Assembly (NCBI RefSeq): GCF_022565475.1
Contig: NZ_JAIUMR010000003.1
Coordinates: 62,001-126,000 of the forward strand
Source: Aliidiomarina sp.
Lineage (GTDB): Bacteria > Pseudomonadota > Gammaproteobacteria > Enterobacterales > Alteromonadaceae
Length of the DNA: 64,000 nucleotides
Direction: 5' to 3'
The notes beneath the pieces are model-generated. The model saw only the letters and a program-made list of their open reading frames with translations, ran no database searches and was not told the DNA's origin. Positions 10,397-19,789 of the stretch are shown here, piece by piece. Every line of letters begins with the position of its first letter. Position 1 is the stretch's first letter. Position numbers and translations under genes: made by a program.

Positions 10397-11089
10397 ATGC
10401 CTAGTTTACTCATTCTCGTGGTCATTGTTGTTGCCGCAATCTTTATTATTCGTCGTTTAGCGGCCAACAAATCACAACAGCAAGCGAATCAATCTGAACG
10501 CAAGCCGTCCAGTAGTGTCTCGGAGCAATCCTCAGTTTCGGCATCCTCGAAGTCCGATAGCTCAAGTGAACCCGTGAGCACAAAGCCAACATCCACGAGC
10601 GACGAAACGCCAAGCAAAGAAAAAGAGGTGATTTCGAAGGACGTTGATCCGGTGATTGATAGCGGCGACAAATCACAGCCGTCACCACTCGGGGCGGAAG
10701 TTCCTGATGAGATAAAAGAGCCATTATTGGCCTTGGACGACGAGAAGGACCCACTTACACGTCACCGCCTTTACCAACAAATCACTGAAACGAGTTATCG
10801 CAATCGAGCAGATGACGGTTGGCGGACCATTTGTAAAACCTTTTCTGCGCGTCACATTGACGAATTTGAACAGATCAAAAAGCCGTTAGCCGAGAGTAAC
10901 GGCGGGTCTTTGCCGCAAGTGCTGACTTTCCAAAATTATGCGACCTTATTGGTTGAAGATGGGCATTACGACAAAGCCATCAATGTCTGTGAACAGGCAC
11001 TTGGTTTTGGCCTCGACGATAAAACCAAGACCGGTTTTGCTGGCCGCATCGAGCGGATTCAGAAGCAAAAAGCTAAAGACGCGTCTTAG
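10397..11089 (+). CDS. Hypothetical membrane-anchored protein with Ser-rich linker
   Basis: I do not recognise a family. The 230-residue product starts with one strong membrane helix (residues 3-20, LLILVVIVVAAIFIIRRL), so a type with its C-terminus in the cytosol is likely because Arg/Lys follow the helix. A low-complexity Ser/Lys/Glu/Thr/Pro-rich linker runs from about residue 27 to 90. The C-terminal part (about 95-225) is helical and includes a TPR-like stretch (FQNYATLLVEDGHYDKAI) that may mediate protein contacts. It lies alone between hemF (181-bp gap) and the convergent globin gene, whose stop codon is directly adjacent. Codon use looks like its neighbours. No function is proposed. 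Confidence 0.75.
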   Translation: MPSLLILVVIVVAAIFIIRRLAANKSQQQANQSERKPSSSVSEQSSVSASSKSDSSSEPVSTKPTSTSDETPSKEKEVISKDVDPVIDSGDKSQPSPLGAEVPDEIKEPLLALDDEKDPLTRHRLYQQITETSYRNRADDGWRTICKTFSARHIDEFEQIKKPLAESNGGSLPQVLTFQNYATLLVEDGHYDKAINVCEQALGFGLDDKTKTGFAGRIERIQKQKAKDAS

Positions 11090-11512
11090 TTATTGATTGA
11101 TCATGTGGTGCGCCAGGCGTGTAAAACGCTGGCGCAATTCATGTTTTAATTGTTTATCTTGCACTTGCTCTTCCAGGGTTTGGTACATGCAATGCAGCCA
11201 TTGGTTACGCATCCTTTCATTGATACTGAATGGCAGATGGCGAGCCCGCAACATGGGATGACCATACTTTTCCACATACAACTGCGGCCCTTCAAACCAA
11301 CCACTTAAAAATTCAAAAAACTTCACGCGAATGCTATCCAAAGGCAGTGGATGCATGGCATAAAGTTCCTTCGCCGCTGGATCTGTGCTCATAATGTCAT
11401 AAAATCGATCCGCCATGGCACGCACACTATCTTCGCCACCTAAACGCTGGTAAAGGGTTTGCGGTTCTGTGTGGACATTGCGTAAACGATGAAGGAATGT
11501 TGGTATTTTCAT
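11090..11512 (-). CDS. Truncated haemoglobin, group II type
   Basis: A 140-residue 2-on-2 globin. Family signatures: TLYQRLGGEDSVRAMADRFYD in the A-B region, then FLSGWFEGPQLYVEKYGHPM and the proximal-His segment RARHLPFSI. The WFEGPQLY...GHP pattern is typical of group II (trHbO). Known activities of the group are O2 binding, NO detoxification or redox sensing; which applies here is not visible. The start ATG overlaps the aroE ATG on the other strand (shared CATG at 11510-11513), so its promoter and ribosome site must lie inside aroE. No alternative ATG exists before the globin fold. Its 3' end abuts the hypothetical gene's stop. Confidence 0.9.
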   Translation of the reverse strand: MKIPTFLHRLRNVHTEPQTLYQRLGGEDSVRAMADRFYDIMSTDPAAKELYAMHPLPLDSIRVKFFEFLSGWFEGPQLYVEKYGHPMLRARHLPFSINERMRNQWLHCMYQTLEEQVQDKQLKHELRQRFTRLAHHMINQ

Positions 11513-12320
11513 GAAACTCGCTGTTTTTGGTTATCCGATAGAGCATAGCTTGTCCCCGCAAATTCATACTGCCTTTGCTGCGCAGTTTGGGCGGCGGCTC
11601 GAATATCAGCGCATTTTAGCAGCTCCAGAGCAATTTTCGCAGCGTTTGGCGGAATTTGTCGCAAGCGGCGGCGTCGGTGCGAATGTCACCGTGCCGTTAA
11701 AAGAGCAAGTCCTTTCATTCTGCACCACACTGAGTGAACGAGCAGAGCAAGCCGGTGCAGTGAATACCTTAATTTTACGCGAAGGTCGTTGGCTTGGGGA
11801 TAACACCGACGGCCTTGGTCTGGTGCGTGATCTACTGCGTCTTGGCGTGAAGCTGGCCGGTGCACGAATTTTAATTATCGGCGCTGGTGGCGCTGTACGT
11901 GGCGTTCTTGGACCCCTGTTGGCAGCGCAGGCGCAGGTCATTCATGTTGTCAATCGCACCGTGGCGAGAGCGCAGCAGCTTGCTGATGAATTCGCTGGCG
12001 TTACCGCCGGTGACTATGACAGCGCGCTTCAAGATGAACCCTGGGACTTAATTATTCACGCCTCAGCGGCAAGTCTATACGGTGAGCTGCCGCCGTTGAG
12101 TGAAAAAATATTGCATGGCGCGCCGTTTTGTTATGACATGGTGTATGGCGCGCAGCCGACGGTATTTTTACAGTGGGCACAGCAGTCTGGCTGCAAAGTC
12201 GCCGATGGGCTAGGGATGCTTGTCGAGCAAGCCGCCTTGAGTTATCAAGCGTGGACTGGCGAGCAGCCACAAACTGAGTTGGTGTTAAACGAACTGCGTC
12301 GACAACTCGAAACAGGATAA
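11511..12320 (+). CDS. aroE: Shikimate dehydrogenase
   Basis: A 269-residue NADPH-dependent enzyme of the shikimate pathway (3-dehydroshikimate to shikimate). The substrate site is visible in YPIEHSLSPQIHTAFA (SxSPxxH) and NVTVPLKEQ, whose Lys is the catalytic residue; the paired Asp is in GDNTDGLGLV. The NADP loop GAGGAVRGVLGPLLA follows near residue 125, then VVNRTVARAQQLADEF. The C-terminal region (GLGMLVEQAALSYQAWTG) is complete. Synteny with tsaC and hemF matches other gammaproteobacteria. The start codon overlaps that of the divergent globin gene; a GAAGGA 14 nt upstream is a distant ribosome site. Confidence 0.95.
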   Translation: MKLAVFGYPIEHSLSPQIHTAFAAQFGRRLEYQRILAAPEQFSQRLAEFVASGGVGANVTVPLKEQVLSFCTTLSERAEQAGAVNTLILREGRWLGDNTDGLGLVRDLLRLGVKLAGARILIIGAGGAVRGVLGPLLAAQAQVIHVVNRTVARAQQLADEFAGVTAGDYDSALQDEPWDLIIHASAASLYGELPPLSEKILHGAPFCYDMVYGAQPTVFLQWAQQSGCKVADGLGMLVEQAALSYQAWTGEQPQTELVLNELRRQLETG

Positions 12321-12324
12321 ACAT

Positions 12325-14259
12325 ATGACCGTACCACAAGGTTTGATTTTAGGGATTTTGCTGCTCACCTTGGTGTTCTTTATCTGGGGTCGATGGCGTC
12401 ATGATATTGTTGCGCTGGGCGCACTATTGGCCTGTGTGATCGCTGGTTTAGTGCCAAGTGCCGAAGCATTTTATGGCTTTGGTCATCCTGCAGTGATCAC
12501 TGTGGCCTGTGTCCTTGTGCTCAGTGCCTCGTTGCAAATTACCGGAGCGATTGATGTTGTCGCGCATAAGTTCACGCCAAGCTCCGGAGGCGCCGTAACT
12601 ACCATCGCGGCATTGACTGCGCTCGCTACGGTCTTGTCCGCGTTCATGAATAATGTCGGTGCGATGGCGCTATTAATGCCGATCGCGATTCAGTTGGGGT
12701 CAAAGCTAGGAATACCGCCTGGGCGGGTGCTTATGCCGGTGGCCTTTGGCTCTATCCTCGGCGGCATGACAACCCTGATCGGCACGCCACCCAACCTGAT
12801 CGTTTCCGGCTATCGCGCTGAATCATTGGGCGCCGGCTATCAAATGTTTGATTTTGCCCCTGTGGGTGTTTTAGTTGCGGTTGCGGGGGTGATTTTTCTC
12901 GCCATCGGCGGCTGGCGTCTGGTTCCAAAGCGCGAACGTGCTGATGCGGGGAACTTCGATACGGGTAAGTATTTAACTGAAGTCCGTGTGTCTGAAGACG
13001 GAAAAGCGGCAGGTATGTTGCTGCGTGAACTCGATGCGAAGTTACAGGAAAGTGACGCCGAAATTATCGGTTTAGTGCGTGACAAGGTGAAAGTGGTTCA
13101 CCCTTACGGCTATCAGCGTGTCTCGAAAGGTGACTTACTCGTGATCAAGGCTGAGCCGGAAAGCTTGAGCCAAGCGATTAGTGTATTGGGACTGCGCTTG
13201 GTGGATAACGTTAAACCGCCGAGTGCGGACGACGAGGAAGAGGACGAGAGCGAAAAAAGCGAACTACGCATGGTCGACGAGGAATTTGATTTGCCACCGC
13301 CATGGGTAGATCGTCGGGTCACCGCCTATGGCGACTATACTTTGCGCGGCGGACTCACCAGCTCGGCGCAAGCCGATGCCGTGCCGCGCGCATCGGATGA
13401 CTCGGAAGTGGTCTTGGTTGAGATGGTTGTCATGCCGGATTCAGCGTTGATCAATAATACCGCCGCTGAACTGCGCTTGCGCAGTCGATTAGGTTTGAAT
13501 CTTTTGGCGATCTCCTTTGAAGGTAGTCAAACCGTTAAACGCTTGCGCCAAACCAAGATTCAGTCGGGCAGTGTGTTATTAATGCAAGGAACTGCCGAAG
13601 CACTCTCGCAATTTGCGAATAATTACAGCTGTGTACCGCTTGCTGAGCGCACGGTACGCGTACCCAGCAAGAAACGAGCGGCATTCGCTTCGATTATTAT
13701 GGTCGCTGCGGTTGCCTTGGCCGCCACAGGCATTACTTCGGCCGCTGTCGCCTTTGCGTCAGGGATGTTTGCAGTTATGGCATTACGCGTGATTCCGTTG
13801 CGACAAGTGTATGAAAATATCGACTGGTCAGTCGTGGTGCTGTTGGCGGCATTAATTCCGATTGCTTTGGCGATGGAAACCACGGGAGCCGCCGACCTGA
13901 TTGTGGAGTCAGCGTTGGTTCTCCTGCGCGATAGCAGTCCGCCAGTTATCCTTGGCTTTATCTTAATTGTGACGACGCTACTAACGAGCATCATGAATAA
14001 TGCGGCGACCGCTGCGGTGATGTGTCCAATAGCGGTGAGTGTTTCGAATCAGTTGAACTTGAATCCGGATGCGTTTTTGATGGCGGTTGCCGTGGGTGCT
14101 TCATGTGCGTTCTTGACACCGATTGCACATCAGAATAACACGCTCATTCTCGGCCCCGGCGGATTTAAATTTGGGGATTACTGGCAAATGGGGCTACCAT
14201 TGCAGCTTATTGTTTTAGCGGTCAGTATTCCAGCATTGTTATTTTTCTGGCCCTTGTAA
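12325..14259 (+). CDS. SLC13-type anion permease with two RCK-C domains
   Basis: A 644-residue inner-membrane carrier of the DASS/SLC13 (CitMHS-like) superfamily. The membrane domain is split: helices in residues 1-200 with the SNT-like hairpin motif SAFMNNVGAMALLMPIA and GTPPNLIVSGY, and again in 455-644 with TSIMNNAATAAVMCPIA and TPIAHQNNTLILGPGG. Between them sit two TrkA-C (RCK-C) regulatory domains (about 205-300 and 345-440), joined by an acidic linker (DDEEEDESEKSE). Family members move dicarboxylates, sulfate or other oxyanions, usually with Na+; the substrate cannot be read here. It starts 4 bp after aroE, so cotranscription is likely. Confidence 0.9.
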   Translation: MTVPQGLILGILLLTLVFFIWGRWRHDIVALGALLACVIAGLVPSAEAFYGFGHPAVITVACVLVLSASLQITGAIDVVAHKFTPSSGGAVTTIAALTALATVLSAFMNNVGAMALLMPIAIQLGSKLGIPPGRVLMPVAFGSILGGMTTLIGTPPNLIVSGYRAESLGAGYQMFDFAPVGVLVAVAGVIFLAIGGWRLVPKRERADAGNFDTGKYLTEVRVSEDGKAAGMLLRELDAKLQESDAEIIGLVRDKVKVVHPYGYQRVSKGDLLVIKAEPESLSQAISVLGLRLVDNVKPPSADDEEEDESEKSELRMVDEEFDLPPPWVDRRVTAYGDYTLRGGLTSSAQADAVPRASDDSEVVLVEMVVMPDSALINNTAAELRLRSRLGLNLLAISFEGSQTVKRLRQTKIQSGSVLLMQGTAEALSQFANNYSCVPLAERTVRVPSKKRAAFASIIMVAAVALAATGITSAAVAFASGMFAVMALRVIPLRQVYENIDWSVVVLLAALIPIALAMETTGAADLIVESALVLLRDSSPPVILGFILIVTTLLTSIMNNAATAAVMCPIAVSVSNQLNLNPDAFLMAVAVGASCAFLTPIAHQNNTLILGPGGFKFGDYWQMGLPLQLIVLAVSIPALLFFWPL

Positions 14260-14328
14260 CCAGCCCTTCAACCTTTACTGCGAGTACGGACTACTCGCGT
14301 GTGTTGATGGAAATCTATCGGGAAGATT

Positions 14329-15531
14329 ATGAAAAAGAATATTGTTATTGTTGTCATTATCCTTGCAATTACTGGCTATATCGCCGGTATCCTGACGACG
14401 AAAAAGCTCGCCGAAGAACAATTACCTCGGCTCATCGAGGAGTTCTCGGAATATCATGAATTTGAAGTCAATGTGGAATGGTTAGCGCAAGGTTGGCGTT
14501 CGGGCAAGGTTCGCATTAGCGGTAATGCGGAGCTGGACAACAGTACTCGTATTCTTTTTAGCGAAAACGTCGACTTGACCTATGGCTTCCTGAGCGCGCG
14601 GTGGATAGGCCAAGGTGAAAGCCGTATTGATGCGCTATTGGCTGAAGGCATGACGCCTTATACCTACAGCTCGCAGGGACGGGTATCCCGTGGTGGCTTA
14701 TTTTTAGACTACCAAGGTGACGCCTACAATCAGGTTTGGAACGACTGGAGTCTTGAGCTTGGCGTTGTCCATGCGCAACTTGCGATGGTCGGCTCGAAAA
14801 TCCTCATGGACTGGCAGGTGTCCCATGCATTCTATGGCTTGGGTGAAAACGAAGGCGTCGCTGCACGCGACGTCAAAGTGCACTGGGGTACGCAGACGCG
14901 CAATGGCGTGGCGGAAGTTGTTGATCTGCGCAGCCATGTTGGCCAATTCGGCATGACCTTTGGCCAAGATGCAGAGAGCTTTAATTGGCATGGTGAAGAC
15001 ATCGGATATAGCTTCTTTATGGATGCGACCCGTGAAGATGCGTCGATATATGGCTCCTCAAACGCGAACTTCATTTGGTCTGACAGTCCGACGACGGTGA
15101 CCGTTGATTGGCGGTTGAATGGCGTCAAGTCTGCCGATGTACTCGTACTGCAGCGCTTTTTAATTGACCGCGATTTTAGTGAACTCGACGATGAAGCGTG
15201 GGCGAATTTGGCGGCGTTCGTTTCCGTCGATCCTGAGCTTGTGGTCGAGCGCTTTGTCGGCGAAAGTGAGCAACTTGGCAAGCTTGAACTGCACGGTTCA
15301 ATGACATTCTTAACGGAGCGCTGGGCGGAGATGATGGACTCGTTAGACAACCATCGAAATGTACCTTTCAATGCCACGTTAGGACTGATGAACCTTGATG
15401 TAACTGTGACTGAGCTACCAGCGATGGGACAGATGTTGTTGTTAGCACTGCCTGAGGACGCGCAGTCCATGCCGTTAAGAATTATCTTAAAAGACGGTGA
15501 ATTCAGCGCGAATGGCCATCCGGTCGATTAG
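14329..15531 (+). CDS. DUF945 (YdgA-like) family protein
   Basis: A 400-residue protein with one N-terminal membrane helix (residues 4-25, NIVIVVIILAITGYIAG), followed by a large, probably periplasmic, beta-rich domain. The layout and sequences such as LLAEGMTPYTYSSQGRVSRGG and the C-terminal LRIILKDGEFSANGHPV resemble the DUF945/YdgA family, which is abundant in gammaproteobacteria and whose function is unknown. It is about 100 residues shorter than E. coli YdgA. A 69-bp gap separates it from the SLC13 gene, and a strong hairpin terminator follows. Confidence 0.7.
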   Translation: MKKNIVIVVIILAITGYIAGILTTKKLAEEQLPRLIEEFSEYHEFEVNVEWLAQGWRSGKVRISGNAELDNSTRILFSENVDLTYGFLSARWIGQGESRIDALLAEGMTPYTYSSQGRVSRGGLFLDYQGDAYNQVWNDWSLELGVVHAQLAMVGSKILMDWQVSHAFYGLGENEGVAARDVKVHWGTQTRNGVAEVVDLRSHVGQFGMTFGQDAESFNWHGEDIGYSFFMDATREDASIYGSSNANFIWSDSPTTVTVDWRLNGVKSADVLVLQRFLIDRDFSELDDEAWANLAAFVSVDPELVVERFVGESEQLGKLELHGSMTFLTERWAEMMDSLDNHRNVPFNATLGLMNLDVTVTELPAMGQMLLLALPEDAQSMPLRIILKDGEFSANGHPVD

Positions 15532-15550
15532 AACCGATAGAACTTGAGCA

Positions 15551-15589
15551 GAGCAAGCCCCGCAGCAGTTGTGCGGGGCTTGCTCGTTT
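15551..15589 (+). terminator. Rho-independent terminator after the DUF945 gene
   Basis: A 14-bp GC-rich stem (GAGCAAGCCCCGCA pairing with TGCGGGGCTTGCTC) with a 7-nt loop and a short T-tract (GTTTT) on the plus strand. It lies 20 bp after the DUF945 stop and just before the convergent elbB stop. Confidence 0.9.
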
Positions 15590-15608
15590 TCGGCTGCACA
15601 AATATAGG

Positions 15609-16262
15609 TTAGTTCGCCAGCGACAGTACTCTCGCCACCAGTTTATCGATGCCACTCGCCGCTTCACTTAAAGAGCTGGCCAGCATGTACGCCGGTGTCG
15701 TGACTACGCGATGTCGTTCATCAACGACAATCTTATCGACAGGACATGAGATGTGTTTTGCACCCAGTTTCTCAAGGGCAGCAGCGGTATCGGCGTCGGT
15801 ACCTATGGTCAGTTCAATACCTTGGCCATACACGAAGGGAAGTAAGCTGGGTGCGATGCACATGTATCCGGCGGGCTTTTGTGCGCGAACAAAGGCTTTG
15901 CAAAAAGCGACGACCTCGTCATCCGCAACCGCATCGGCGCCGTTGATAGCAAAGTCAGAGAAATTCTTCGCTGCACCAAAACCGCCGGGGACAATTAACG
16001 CATCAAACTCGTCGACGTGTAACGCACTGAGCGGTTTGACGTTACCGCGTGCTAAGCGTGCAGCTTCGGTGAGCACATTACGCGCTTCTGCAACGGGTTG
16101 TTGAACCTGATGATCGATCACATGAAACTGATTTTTGTCTGGCGCGAAACATTGGTAACTGGCACCGTTGCGTTCAATGGCAAGTAACGTAATGACAGTT
16201 TCATAAATTTCGCTGCCGTCAAAAACACCACAACCACTTAATAACACAGCGATTTTTTTCAT
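15609..16262 (-). CDS. elbB: Glyoxalase/isoprenoid biosynthesis protein ElbB
   Basis: A 217-residue DJ-1/PfpI-superfamily protein, nearly collinear with E. coli ElbB. Signatures: KKIAVLLSGCGVFDGSEIYE, LIVPGGFGAAKNFSDFA, the nucleophile-elbow region GYMCIAPSLLP with the conserved Cys, and the C-terminal VVTTPAYMLASSLSEAASGI. Known activity of the family: glyoxalase, with an older link to isoprenoid synthesis. I choose the ATG at 16262 because GGAGGA lies 8 nt upstream; an in-frame ATG at 16268 would be only 2 nt from that site. It is transcribed alone from the 550-bp gap before polA. Confidence 0.93.
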   Translation of the reverse strand: MKKIAVLLSGCGVFDGSEIYETVITLLAIERNGASYQCFAPDKNQFHVIDHQVQQPVAEARNVLTEAARLARGNVKPLSALHVDEFDALIVPGGFGAAKNFSDFAINGADAVADDEVVAFCKAFVRAQKPAGYMCIAPSLLPFVYGQGIELTIGTDADTAAALEKLGAKHISCPVDKIVVDERHRVVTTPAYMLASSLSEAASGIDKLVARVLSLAN

Positions 16263-16306
16263 GGCCATAATCCTCCATTATTTTCGTTCATAAGAACCGA
16301 ATTTTT

Positions 16307-16345
16307 CAGATCAAAAAATGTTAAAAAAGATCGAATTTTGATCTG
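16307..16345. repeat. Inverted repeat upstream of elbB
   Basis: Arms CAGATCAAAA (16307-16316) and TTTTGATCTG (16336-16345) are perfect inverted copies with a 19-nt spacer. A nested AGATC/GATCT pair sits inside, and three GATC sites are included. It lies 45-83 nt upstream of the elbB start, where a repressor or activator could bind. On the minus strand the inner pair is followed by a T-run, so a weak attenuator is an alternative. Confidence 0.55.
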
Positions 16346-16633
16346 GTATTGGCGAATGATTGTGCTAATCTGTCAAACCTGTTGAGAGATTGCGTACAAA
16401 AATTATTCGTTGCGCCGAAGTTTTCACGACTTCTATACACTAAAACGTACTTTAAACTATCTCTGGTTGAAGTTCGACTAAAGCAATTTCCACAGGTGGC
16501 AATTACGCCAAAAAGAATAAGTATATGCGGTCTGGGTTGCTGTTTAATCCCTGTAAAATCAAACGCTTATTAAATCTTGATGCTGTAGTCTGATAGTTTG
16601 GACTCACGGCAGAATTGATCGTTCTTCACAGAG

Positions 16634-16642
16634 TTATCCACA
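16634..16642 (+). promoter_or_regulatory. Single DnaA-box 9-mer (TTATCCACA)
   Basis: An exact match to the E. coli consensus DnaA box, about 170 bp before polA. One such 9-mer is expected roughly every 130 kb counting both strands, so it may be chance. DnaA-dependent control of polA would be the biological reading. Confidence 0.3.
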
Positions 16643-16814
16643 GGTTGTTAGCAAGAAGCAGAGGAACCGTACACAGGCTCGTCGCTTGCAGTTCAATCGT
16701 TTCCATCATGCTCGCGCCAAACGGCGAAAAATAGTCTAGCTCATTAGCCAGAAAGCCAAGTCTGTGGCATCCTAGCAGCATTCAACTGTGCTTAACAGAA
16801 ACAGGTTTTTCGCT

Positions 16815-19694
16815 ATGACGCCTCAAATTCCAAAACAGCCTTTTATTCTTGTCGATGGCTCTTCTTATCTATTTCGAGCCTACTACGCGCCGCCGCACTT
16901 GACCAATTCGGCGGGAGAGCCAACCGGTGCTATTTACGGCGTCGTTAATATGCTCCGCAGCCTTCTCAATCAATATCATCCAACCCACATGGCGGTGGTA
17001 TTTGACGCTAAAGGTACGACATTTCGCAATGACATGTATGCGGAATATAAAGCGAACCGACCGCCGATGCCGGACGACCTGCGCTCGCAAATTAAGCCCC
17101 TGCATGAAATTATTCGGGCTATGGGACTGCCGCTGATTAGTATTGAAGGGGTCGAAGCCGACGACGTGATTGGTACGCTCGCGCAACAAGCGGCTGATGA
17201 AGGCCGCACGACGCTGATTAGTACGGGCGATAAGGATATGGCTCAGCTCGTGAATGAGCACGTCATTTTGATTAATACCATGACCAACACCGTCCTTGAT
17301 GAAGCGGCTGTGCCGGAAAAATACGGTGTGCGACCGGATCAAATGATCGATTTTCTCGCATTAATGGGGGATAGCTCGGACAACATTCCAGGCTTGCCGG
17401 GAGTCGGTGAGAAAACCGCCTTGGCCATGCTAAGCGGGATGGGCTCGATCGAGAATATGTTAGCAAATCCGGAGAAAGTCGCAGAGCTGAGTTTCCGTGG
17501 GGCCAAGTCGATGCCGGCCAAGCTGCAAGAACATCGCGATATCTTGCTCCTGTCGAAACAACTCGCCACCATCAAACTTGACGTTGAATTGGACTTAAAA
17601 CCCGAAGAACTGCTGCTTGCTGATCCTGATGATGCGCGGTTAGCGGAACTCTATAAACAATGTGAGTTCCGGCGTTGGCTGGCGGAGCTGTTAGAGAAAG
17701 GCGAAAAATCTGCAGAACATGCGGGTGAAGGTCATGCGCAGAAAGCGCTCGAGAAGGGCATGGACAGCGCTGAAGGTATTAATGGTAACGGCGCTGCCAA
17801 TGGCCAAGCGGTTAGCGACGCAGCAAGTCATGGCGAAAGTTCCGAGTCATCCGCGGCCATGTCGCCGATTGATCGCTCGAGTTATGTCACGATTACTGAC
17901 CAAGCGACGTTCGCAGATTGGCTGCAGCGCCTTGAGCAAGCTGATTACTATGCAATTGATACGGAAACCACCAGCATTGACTACATGGAAGCGGAATTAG
18001 TTGGCATTTCATTTGCCACTGCCCCTGGTGAAGCAGCGTATGTGCCGTTAATGCATCAAGATTTAGATGGGCCGCAGCAACTGGACCGCGACTGGGTGCT
18101 GGGACAGATGAAGCATTTACTGGAAGACAATCAGCCGAAGAAAATTGGCCAACATATTAAATATGATATGCACGTATTCCGTCGCTACGGCATCCATGTT
18201 CGCGGCATCCTCAACGACACTATGCTCGCGTCATATGTGCTTAATAGTACCAGTTCACGCCATGACATGGACACCTTGTCGTTGCAGCATCTGGGTCATA
18301 AGACGATCGCGTATGAAGACGTCGCGGGTAAGGGGAGTAAGCAGAAGCGTTTCGATGAAGTGTCGATAGCGCAGGCGGCTCCGTACGCCGCGGAAGACGC
18401 CGATATCACCTTACGCTTGCACGAGGTGTTGTGGCCGCGTGTATTAGCAGAAGGACGCTTGCAAGAAGTGCTCCGTGAACTTGAACTACCGTTAATTCCA
18501 ATTTTGGCGATGATGGAGCGGCGAGGCGTGATGATCGACGCCGATCAACTAGCTAAACAAAGCCAAGAAATTACCAAAGAGTTGGCTGAAATCGAGAAGG
18601 ACGCGTTTGACATTGCGGGAGAGCCCTTTAATCTCAATTCGACCAAGCAACTGCAAACGATTTTATTTGAGCAGCTCGGTTTGCCAGTGAAGAAGAAGAC
18701 TCCCAAAGGCGCTCCGTCAACGGCTGAGGAGGTCTTACAGGAATTGGCACTGGACTACCCGCTGCCGGACCTAATTTTGCGCCACCGCGGATTAGCTAAG
18801 TTGAAATCGACCTATACCGACAAATTACCGCGGATGATTAAAGCGGCGACCGGCCGCATTCATACCTCGTACCATCAAGCGGTGACCGCAACAGGCCGTT
18901 TGTCGTCGACGGATCCGAACTTGCAGAATATCCCCATTCGTAACGAAGCTGGACGGCGGGTGCGCAAGGCCTTTGTCGCGCCCGACGGCTATAAAATTGT
19001 GGCGATTGACTATTCGCAAATTGAATTGCGAATTATGGCGCATTTGTCGCAGTCGAAAGGCCTACTGGAAGCTTTTGCTCGCGGTCGAGATATTCACAAA
19101 GCAACCGCGGCGGAAGTATTTAGTGTGCCACTAGAAGAGGTGACGTCTGAGCAACGGCGTCGAGCCAAAGCCGTGAACTTCGGCTTGATTTACGGTATGT
19201 CTGCATTTGGTTTGGCGCGCCAACTCGACATTAGCCGTAATGACGCGCAGCATTACATGAACGTCTATTTTGAGCGTTTCCCTGGTGTTCTTGACTATAT
19301 GGAGCGCACGCGCAAACAAGCTTCTGCCCAAGGATATGTCGAGACAATTTTTGGCCGTCGTTTATACCTGCCAGAAATTAATGCGCGGAATGCTATGCGT
19401 AGAAATGCAGCAGAAAGGGCGGCCATTAATGCGCCGATGCAGGGTTCCGCCGCAGATATTATGAAAAAGGCCATGCTTGATGTCGCCGCTTGGTTGAAAA
19501 CACCCGGCAATATCAATGAGGGCGACGTGTTTCTAACCATGCAAGTCCACGATGAATTGGTTTTTGAAATTCGCGAGGACAAGGTTGAGACCTATTTGCC
19601 TAAGTTAGTTGAGGTGATGGAGCAGGCGGTTAAAATCGATGTGCCGCTGATTGCTGATGCGGGCGTGGGTGATAACTGGGATGAGGCGCATTAA
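16815..19694 (+). CDS. polA: DNA polymerase I
   Basis: A 959-residue three-domain repair and Okazaki-fragment polymerase. The 5'-3' exonuclease domain covers about 1-290 ([18 protein letters not shown]). The 3'-5' proofreading domain (about 360-560) keeps the metal-binding acidic residues in [13 protein letters not shown] and [12 protein letters not shown]. The polymerase domain has motif A ([14 protein letters not shown]), the O-helix ([19 protein letters not shown]) and motif C ([10 protein letters not shown]). A low-complexity Ala/Gly/Ser/Glu linker (about 305-360) accounts for its extra length over E. coli PolA (928). I start at the ATG at 16815, which matches the family N-terminus; an upstream in-frame GTG at 16788 would add nine unconserved residues. 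Confidence 0.97.
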   Translation: MTPQIPKQPFILVDGSSYLFRAYYAPPHLTNSAGEPTGAIYGVVNMLRSLLNQYHPTHMAVVFDAKGTTFRNDMYAEYKANRPPMPDDLRSQIKPLHEIIRAMGLPLISIEGVEADDVIGTLAQQAADEGRTTLISTGDKDMAQLVNEHVILINTMTNTVLDEAAVPEKYGVRPDQMIDFLALMGDSSDNIPGLPGVGEKTALAMLSGMGSIENMLANPEKVAELSFRGAKSMPAKLQEHRDILLLSKQLATIKLDVELDLKPEELLLADPDDARLAELYKQCEFRRWLAELLEKGEKSAEHAGEGHAQKALEKGMDSAEGINGNGAANGQAVSDAASHGESSESSAAMSPIDRSSYVTITDQATFADWLQRLEQADYYAIDTETTSIDYMEAELVGISFATAPGEAAYVPLMHQDLDGPQQLDRDWVLGQMKHLLEDNQPKKIGQHIKYDMHVFRRYGIHVRGILNDTMLASYVLNSTSSRHDMDTLSLQHLGHKTIAYEDVAGKGSKQKRFDEVSIAQAAPYAAEDADITLRLHEVLWPRVLAEGRLQEVLRELELPLIPILAMMERRGVMIDADQLAKQSQEITKELAEIEKDAFDIAGEPFNLNSTKQLQTILFEQLGLPVKKKTPKGAPSTAEEVLQELALDYPLPDLILRHRGLAKLKSTYTDKLPRMIKAATGRIHTSYHQAVTATGRLSSTDPNLQNIPIRNEAGRRVRKAFVAPDGYKIVAIDYSQIELRIMAHLSQSKGLLEAFARGRDIHKATAAEVFSVPLEEVTSEQRRRAKAVNFGLIYGMSAFGLARQLDISRNDAQHYMNVYFERFPGVLDYMERTRKQASAQGYVETIFGRRLYLPEINARNAMRRNAAERAAINAPMQGSAADIMKKAMLDVAAWLKTPGNINEGDVFLTMQVHDELVFEIREDKVETYLPKLVEVMEQAVKIDVPLIADAGVGDNWDEAH

Positions 19695-19758
19695 TTGACG
19701 AGCAGAGTGGACTCATTGTTTAGTATTAGCGCTGACTAAATTATAACCAGCTGATAAA

Positions 19759-19789
19759 TGGTTAAATTTTATTGGAAACTTTTTAACCA
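19759..19789. repeat. Inverted repeat between polA and the sRNA candidate
   Basis: TGGTTAAA (19759-19766) and TTTAACCA (19782-19789) are perfect inverted copies, 15 nt apart. The position, immediately upstream of the candidate RNA start, would suit an operator; a weak AT-rich hairpin at the end of the polA transcript is the alternative. Confidence 0.45.

Larger units (their letters stand above)
16263..16814. other. Long intergenic region between elbB and polA
   Basis: 552 bp with no open frame resembling a known protein. Besides the elbB ribosome site it contains a 10-bp inverted repeat (16307-16345), AT-rich sequence with poly-T and poly-A tracts, and one perfect DnaA-box 9-mer (16634-16642). 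I see no tRNA fold and no T-tract terminator. The elbB and polA promoters must be here, but I cannot assign clear -35/-10 pairs. The length is unusual for this compact segment. Confidence 0.6.

Noticed and set aside
16349-16573. A 74-codon plus-strand open frame in the elbB-polA gap
   Set aside because: No ribosome site, no recognisable similarity and Cys/Leu/Lys-rich composition typical of chance translation.
16634-16642. Replication origin near polA
   Set aside because: Only one DnaA box, no AT-rich unwinding repeats and no dnaA or gid genes nearby.
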